Part shown: positions 8,801 to 10,003 of the stretch, piece after piece | Layout of the letters: each line of letters opens with the position of its first letter | How positions within the stretch are numbered: the first letter of the stretch is position 1 | Source: CALFUK01 sp964398295 | Lineage (GTDB): Bacteria; Bacteroidota; Bacteroidia; Chitinophagales; Saprospiraceae | Reading direction: 5' to 3' | DNA: 10,003 nucleotides | Assembly (NCBI GenBank): GCA_964398295.1 | Contig: CAYNMW010000152.1 | Coordinates: 1-10,003 of the forward strand | Notes under the pieces: generated by a model | Told to the model about the DNA's origin: nothing | The model's input: the letters and a program-made list of their open reading frames with translations, nothing else | Databases searched by the model: none | Translations under genes and position numbers: made by a program

Positions 8801-10003
8801 TGTGCAGAAGCAACTTCAAATTCAGCGATATCCCATCAAGATGAAAGCATCCTTGTCAAGTTCGAAGAATGTATTGATCAGATCATAATAAAATACGGTA
8901 CCGGATCAAACTCTCCGACTGCAGATCCAAGTTTTTCCAAAATACAAATTGGTAAGAATGTTGGATTTAATACCAGCAAATGTCCAAACGATTGTGGACC
9001 ATGTGAATTAATAGGAGACAGAGATATGGATGGTATTTGTGATGACTGTGATATTTGTCTTGTTGGCAATGATTTAGCTGACCAAGATGGTGATGGTATT
9101 CCGGATGCCTGTGATTCAGACTGCGACAATTCGTTGGATGAAGGTGATGACGACTTGGATGGTGTTTGCAACATCGATGATATTTGTCCTGGAGGTAATG
9201 ATCAAATTGATGATGATGGCAATGGTATTCCTGATGCATGTGAAGAATGCGATGACATCAAACTTGTGTTTGGTTGTTCAAATGAGTGGATTGATGATTC
9301 TAACTCAGGTACATTTACTGTGCTGGAGCAAACCTTTGATATCAACATAATGGATATGGACAACATTCTTGAAAATACCAATCAGACTGGTTTTGGCCTT
9401 ACGGTTGGAATTGAACCAGAAGATGTAGAAGACCAGGTGATTATCAAATATTTACTTAGTGAAATTGCGAGCTCAGTAATGTTTGATATCGTAGATCTTG
9501 ATTTCAAGAATGGTAATTCCAGACAACAAGAAGCTGTTTGTATATACGGACTCTTAGGCGCAAGCATGGATACAATCTTACCAACCATTACCTCACTTGA
9601 TGGAAGTGTTGCTATCAATGGAAATGTAGCGGAAGCAACGACTAACTCGGCAGTTTCAGGTCAAGATGAAAGTATCATGGTTGTCTTTGATGAATGCATA
9701 GATCAAATTGTAATCAAATATGGTTCGGGAAGCAATACGCCAACAAACGATCCAGATTTTTCAAAAATTACAATAGGCCTTGATAAAGGGTTTAAGACGA
9801 CTGTATGTGAAAATGAGTGTGAGCCATGCGCAGATGGAATGTTGCTAAGTGGACTTGCAATGAATAAAGATTATCAAGCAAGATTAAGCATTGAAAGCGA
9901 ACAAACTGCAGTAGGTTCAGTTACATACGATGCGTCAGAAACAATTGCATTAAAGTCTGGATTTGAAGTGACGAACTCTGCCACATTTGCTGTTAAATTA
10001 GAT
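5849..10003 (+). CDS. Giant Cys-rich mosaic surface protein (HYR/Ig-like repeats, thrombospondin type-3 repeats, 3-coathanger-like end; C-terminus cut off)
   Basis: The frame is open for 1385 codons from the ATG at 5849 to the window edge. An in-frame TAA at 5840 fixes the longest start, and no Shine-Dalgarno is present. Residues 1-35 are an export signal: a basic DRKK stretch, then a Phe-rich core. The cleavage site is unclear, and neither Cys fits a good lipobox. Residues 36-366 are Cys- and Asp-rich with no domain I recognise. Residues 367-677 hold four repeats of 73-80 residues resembling HYR/Ig-like modules (CP...C...DACG...CDQVFTI). Residues 678-855 resemble a secreted beta-sandwich domain (LDFDALTPG, DTGNPTGNDFD, EVFGGPGVGVG). 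Residues 857-1045 and 1134-1320 are two copies of an unrecognised domain. Between them, 1057-1131 is a thrombospondin type-3-like Ca-binding block (DQDGDGIPDACD). From about 1331 the sequence (SGLAMNKDYQARLSIES, LKSGFEV) resembles the 3-coathanger stack domain. The likely role is adhesion or surface coating; there is no enzymatic motif. A type IX sorting domain may lie beyond the edge. Confidence 0.9.
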   Translation, partial: MFKQFLYSAYTDRKKNFFFFFLLTFSCIPIKQWACLELPETPPDMVVETCVGFDGFTQLRFLDYTTYGANTDDFCTCALNIPLQFGEVVAAIIVHAGTNTPVEGWDFVADADSDFGMGGTDWQGFSSELTAIIPLGLAVDVLFIIDPLCFEIIGFQEESLRLDEDESCCEENANDILNWFVNGNGLLGTDGANPDGSPGGDHFFVGSPGNTSIVFPFCDDGVINGDELGTIDDGEGNEINCGNFFCLQCELQFTELSDPCSCESVFFPGIGFRDTLTITVIPGDDAILDVNNGGFLQANGQAFQVGTTFTDGGNFDNDGIVNGSIIVIFFRQENQIADIVVNGVPFQSPAPCPFLSTCIPSPGILSCSPDQIVACASDIVFGEIQLDSICSLEGFFIDTTGPVITGLENCNGTTYSFQTIAEDMCGNIDTCMQVFTIQNDPPMITQCPLPVTVDCVVDFVPGIIEFVSSCDLATDTIVTIPDITIPICPGLQFLVNYEVVDECGQSSTCDQQVTIGNSPGIMINACPPATDISCATDIEFGTVDFSTPCDNSATVNISTPVINGEPNCIGTTYTVTYQIIDACDNLATCDQVFTIVSDQPIIVECPADEIVSCESDIRPGEPSFLTRCNLSAEVVKTGPVVNGEPSQDGTTYTYTFTVTDACGSTASCDQVFTIQNECTNLDFDALTPGTIVSNQFPGVQISSHPSHNPPMIFDTGNPTGNDFDVGTPNEVFGGPGVGVGFCNSVAQGNALIVSKDDNIPNETEGQLIFNFDCGVIIRTIDFIDMECGHNTVQLFDIDNDLIETIELPQYGENSFHTEIINIGGVYSMIVEFPCAGGAISDVVYCEDHTPGADCGLCASASLDFAEAGIYWPDDAVSGTFTNDFQTFDVSINDVDGIFENSEESMSGIQVGIEPNDVDDIVEIIYTLSEVSSFVAFDIVDLDFKDSASKQQEKVCICGINTSAGPGLIFPTLYSLDGSVEIDGNCAEATSNSAISHQDESILVKFEECIDQIIIKYGTGSNSPTADPSFSKIQIGKNVGFNTSKCPNDCGPCELIGDRDMDGICDDCDICLVGNDLADQDGDGIPDACDSDCDNSLDEGDDDLDGVCNIDDICPGGNDQIDDDGNGIPDACEECDDIKLVFGCSNEWIDDSNSGTFTVLEQTFDINIMDMDNILENTNQTGFGLTVGIEPEDVEDQVIIKYLLSEIASSVMFDIVDLDFKNGNSRQQEAVCIYGLLGASMDTILPTITSLDGSVAINGNVAEATTNSAVSGQDESIMVVFDECIDQIVIKYGSGSNTPTNDPDFSKITIGLDKGFKTTVCENECEPCADGMLLSGLAMNKDYQARLSIESEQTAVGSVTYDASETIALKSGFEVTNSATFAVKLD
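5897..5908 (+). repeat. (TTC)4 microsatellite in the signal-peptide coding region
   Basis: Four consecutive TTC codons, followed by TTT, encode the Phe5 core of the signal peptide. Unit loss or gain would keep the frame and only change the length of the hydrophobic core. It is short and may be incidental. Confidence 0.6.
6947..7879 (+). repeat. Four tandem HYR/Ig-like modules within the surface protein
   Basis: The modules begin at Cys367, Cys447, Cys526 and Cys605, with a period of 73-80 residues. Each has a CP or CSP start, a second Cys about 8 residues later, a mid-module Cys, then a DxCG or DACD motif and a closing C-D/M-Q-x-V/F-TI strand. The third and fourth modules are most alike, sharing NGEP, GTTYT, DAC and CDQVFTI. 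At DNA level the 17-mer tttaccattcaaaatga closes both module 1 (7151-7167) and module 4 (7862-7878). Regular Cys spacing suggests intramodule disulfides in an extracellular stalk. The HYR label is by pattern and could be another Ig-like family. Confidence 0.75.
8417..8983 (+). repeat. Duplicated unknown domain, copy 1 (residues 857-1045)
   Basis: This domain of about 190 residues contains SGTFT, GIEP, FDIVDLDFK, SLDGSV, QDES, ECIDQI and IKYG, and ends in a Cys cluster (CPNDCGPC) just after it. It aligns with copy 2 at a constant DNA offset of 828 bp, dropping to 825 bp after one codon gap. By eye about 60% of residues in the core are identical. The alternating hydrophobic pattern suggests a beta-sandwich. 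I do not recognise a named family. Confidence 0.8.
9017..9241 (+). other. Thrombospondin type-3-like calcium-binding block (residues 1057-1131)
   Basis: The block is an Asp/Gly/Cys-rich run of repeats of the kind DxDxDGIxDxCD: DRDMDGICDDCD, DQDGDGIPDACD, DDDLDGVCNIDD and DDDGNGIPDACE. In this family the Asp side chains coordinate Ca2+ and the Cys form disulfides, making a rigid Ca-dependent linker. Here it joins the two copies of the duplicated domain. Confidence 0.85.
9248..9808 (+). repeat. Duplicated unknown domain, copy 2 (residues 1134-1320)
   Basis: This is the second copy of the domain at 8417-8983, keeping the same landmarks (SGTFT, GIEP, FDIVDLDFK, SLDGSV, QDES, ECIDQI, IKYG) and ending in a similar Cys cluster (CENECEPC). 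Codon-level sequence has drifted widely, so the duplication is not recent. A 3-coathanger-like sequence follows it immediately. Confidence 0.8.

Noticed and set aside
8967..9239. His/Tyr-rich antisense frame opposite the type-3 repeats
   Set aside because: Its His-rich composition is the reverse reading of the GATG-type Asp codons, not a metal-binding protein.
9087..9350. Forward open frame of 87 codons in another frame
   Set aside because: It is a Met-rich shadow of the Asp-rich type-3 repeats (GATGG strings read out of frame), overlapping a well-supported frame.

Overview
The window looks like chromosomal DNA from a member of the Bacteroidota, plausibly near the Saprospiraceae. The evidence is AT-rich DNA, start codons without Shine-Dalgarno sequences, a TAnnTTTG-type promoter candidate, a secreted zinc-peptidase/PD40-propeller/outer-membrane protein, and a very long Cys-rich surface protein. 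That surface protein has thrombospondin type-3 repeats and ends in a sequence resembling the '3-coathanger stack' domain common in this phylum. The lineage is inferred from gene content only; no RNA gene or marker in the window fixes it.

The layout is simple, with three large genes and no RNA genes, insertion sequences or CRISPR. (1) Positions 1-2366, minus strand: the N-terminal 788 residues of a secreted gluzincin-type metallopeptidase with a TolB-like/PD40 beta-propeller and the start of a probable outer-membrane beta-barrel. Its C-terminus lies beyond the left edge. (2) Positions 2367-2807: a divergent intergenic region of about 440 bp holding a 28-bp-period tandem repeat, two inverted repeats and a weak clpB promoter candidate. 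(3) Positions 2808-5552, plus strand: complete clpB, the Hsp100 disaggregase, with an unusual Lys-rich C-terminal tail. (4) Positions 5553-5848: an AT-rich spacer with two weak terminator-like hairpins and one good Bacteroidota-type promoter candidate. (5) Positions 5849-10003, plus strand: 1385 residues of a giant mosaic cell-surface protein that runs off the right edge.

The genes do not form an operon. The peptidase is divergent from clpB, and the surface protein has its own leader and promoter candidate. ClpB is cytosolic protein-quality control, while the two flanking genes are envelope or extracellular proteins, so no joint pathway is supported. The most interesting content is the surface protein. 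It has four HYR/Ig-like Cys-rich repeats, a second beta-sandwich-like domain, and an unrecognised domain of about 190 residues present twice. A Ca-binding type-3 repeat block separates those two copies. I see no clear sign of a wholly new defence or mobile system.
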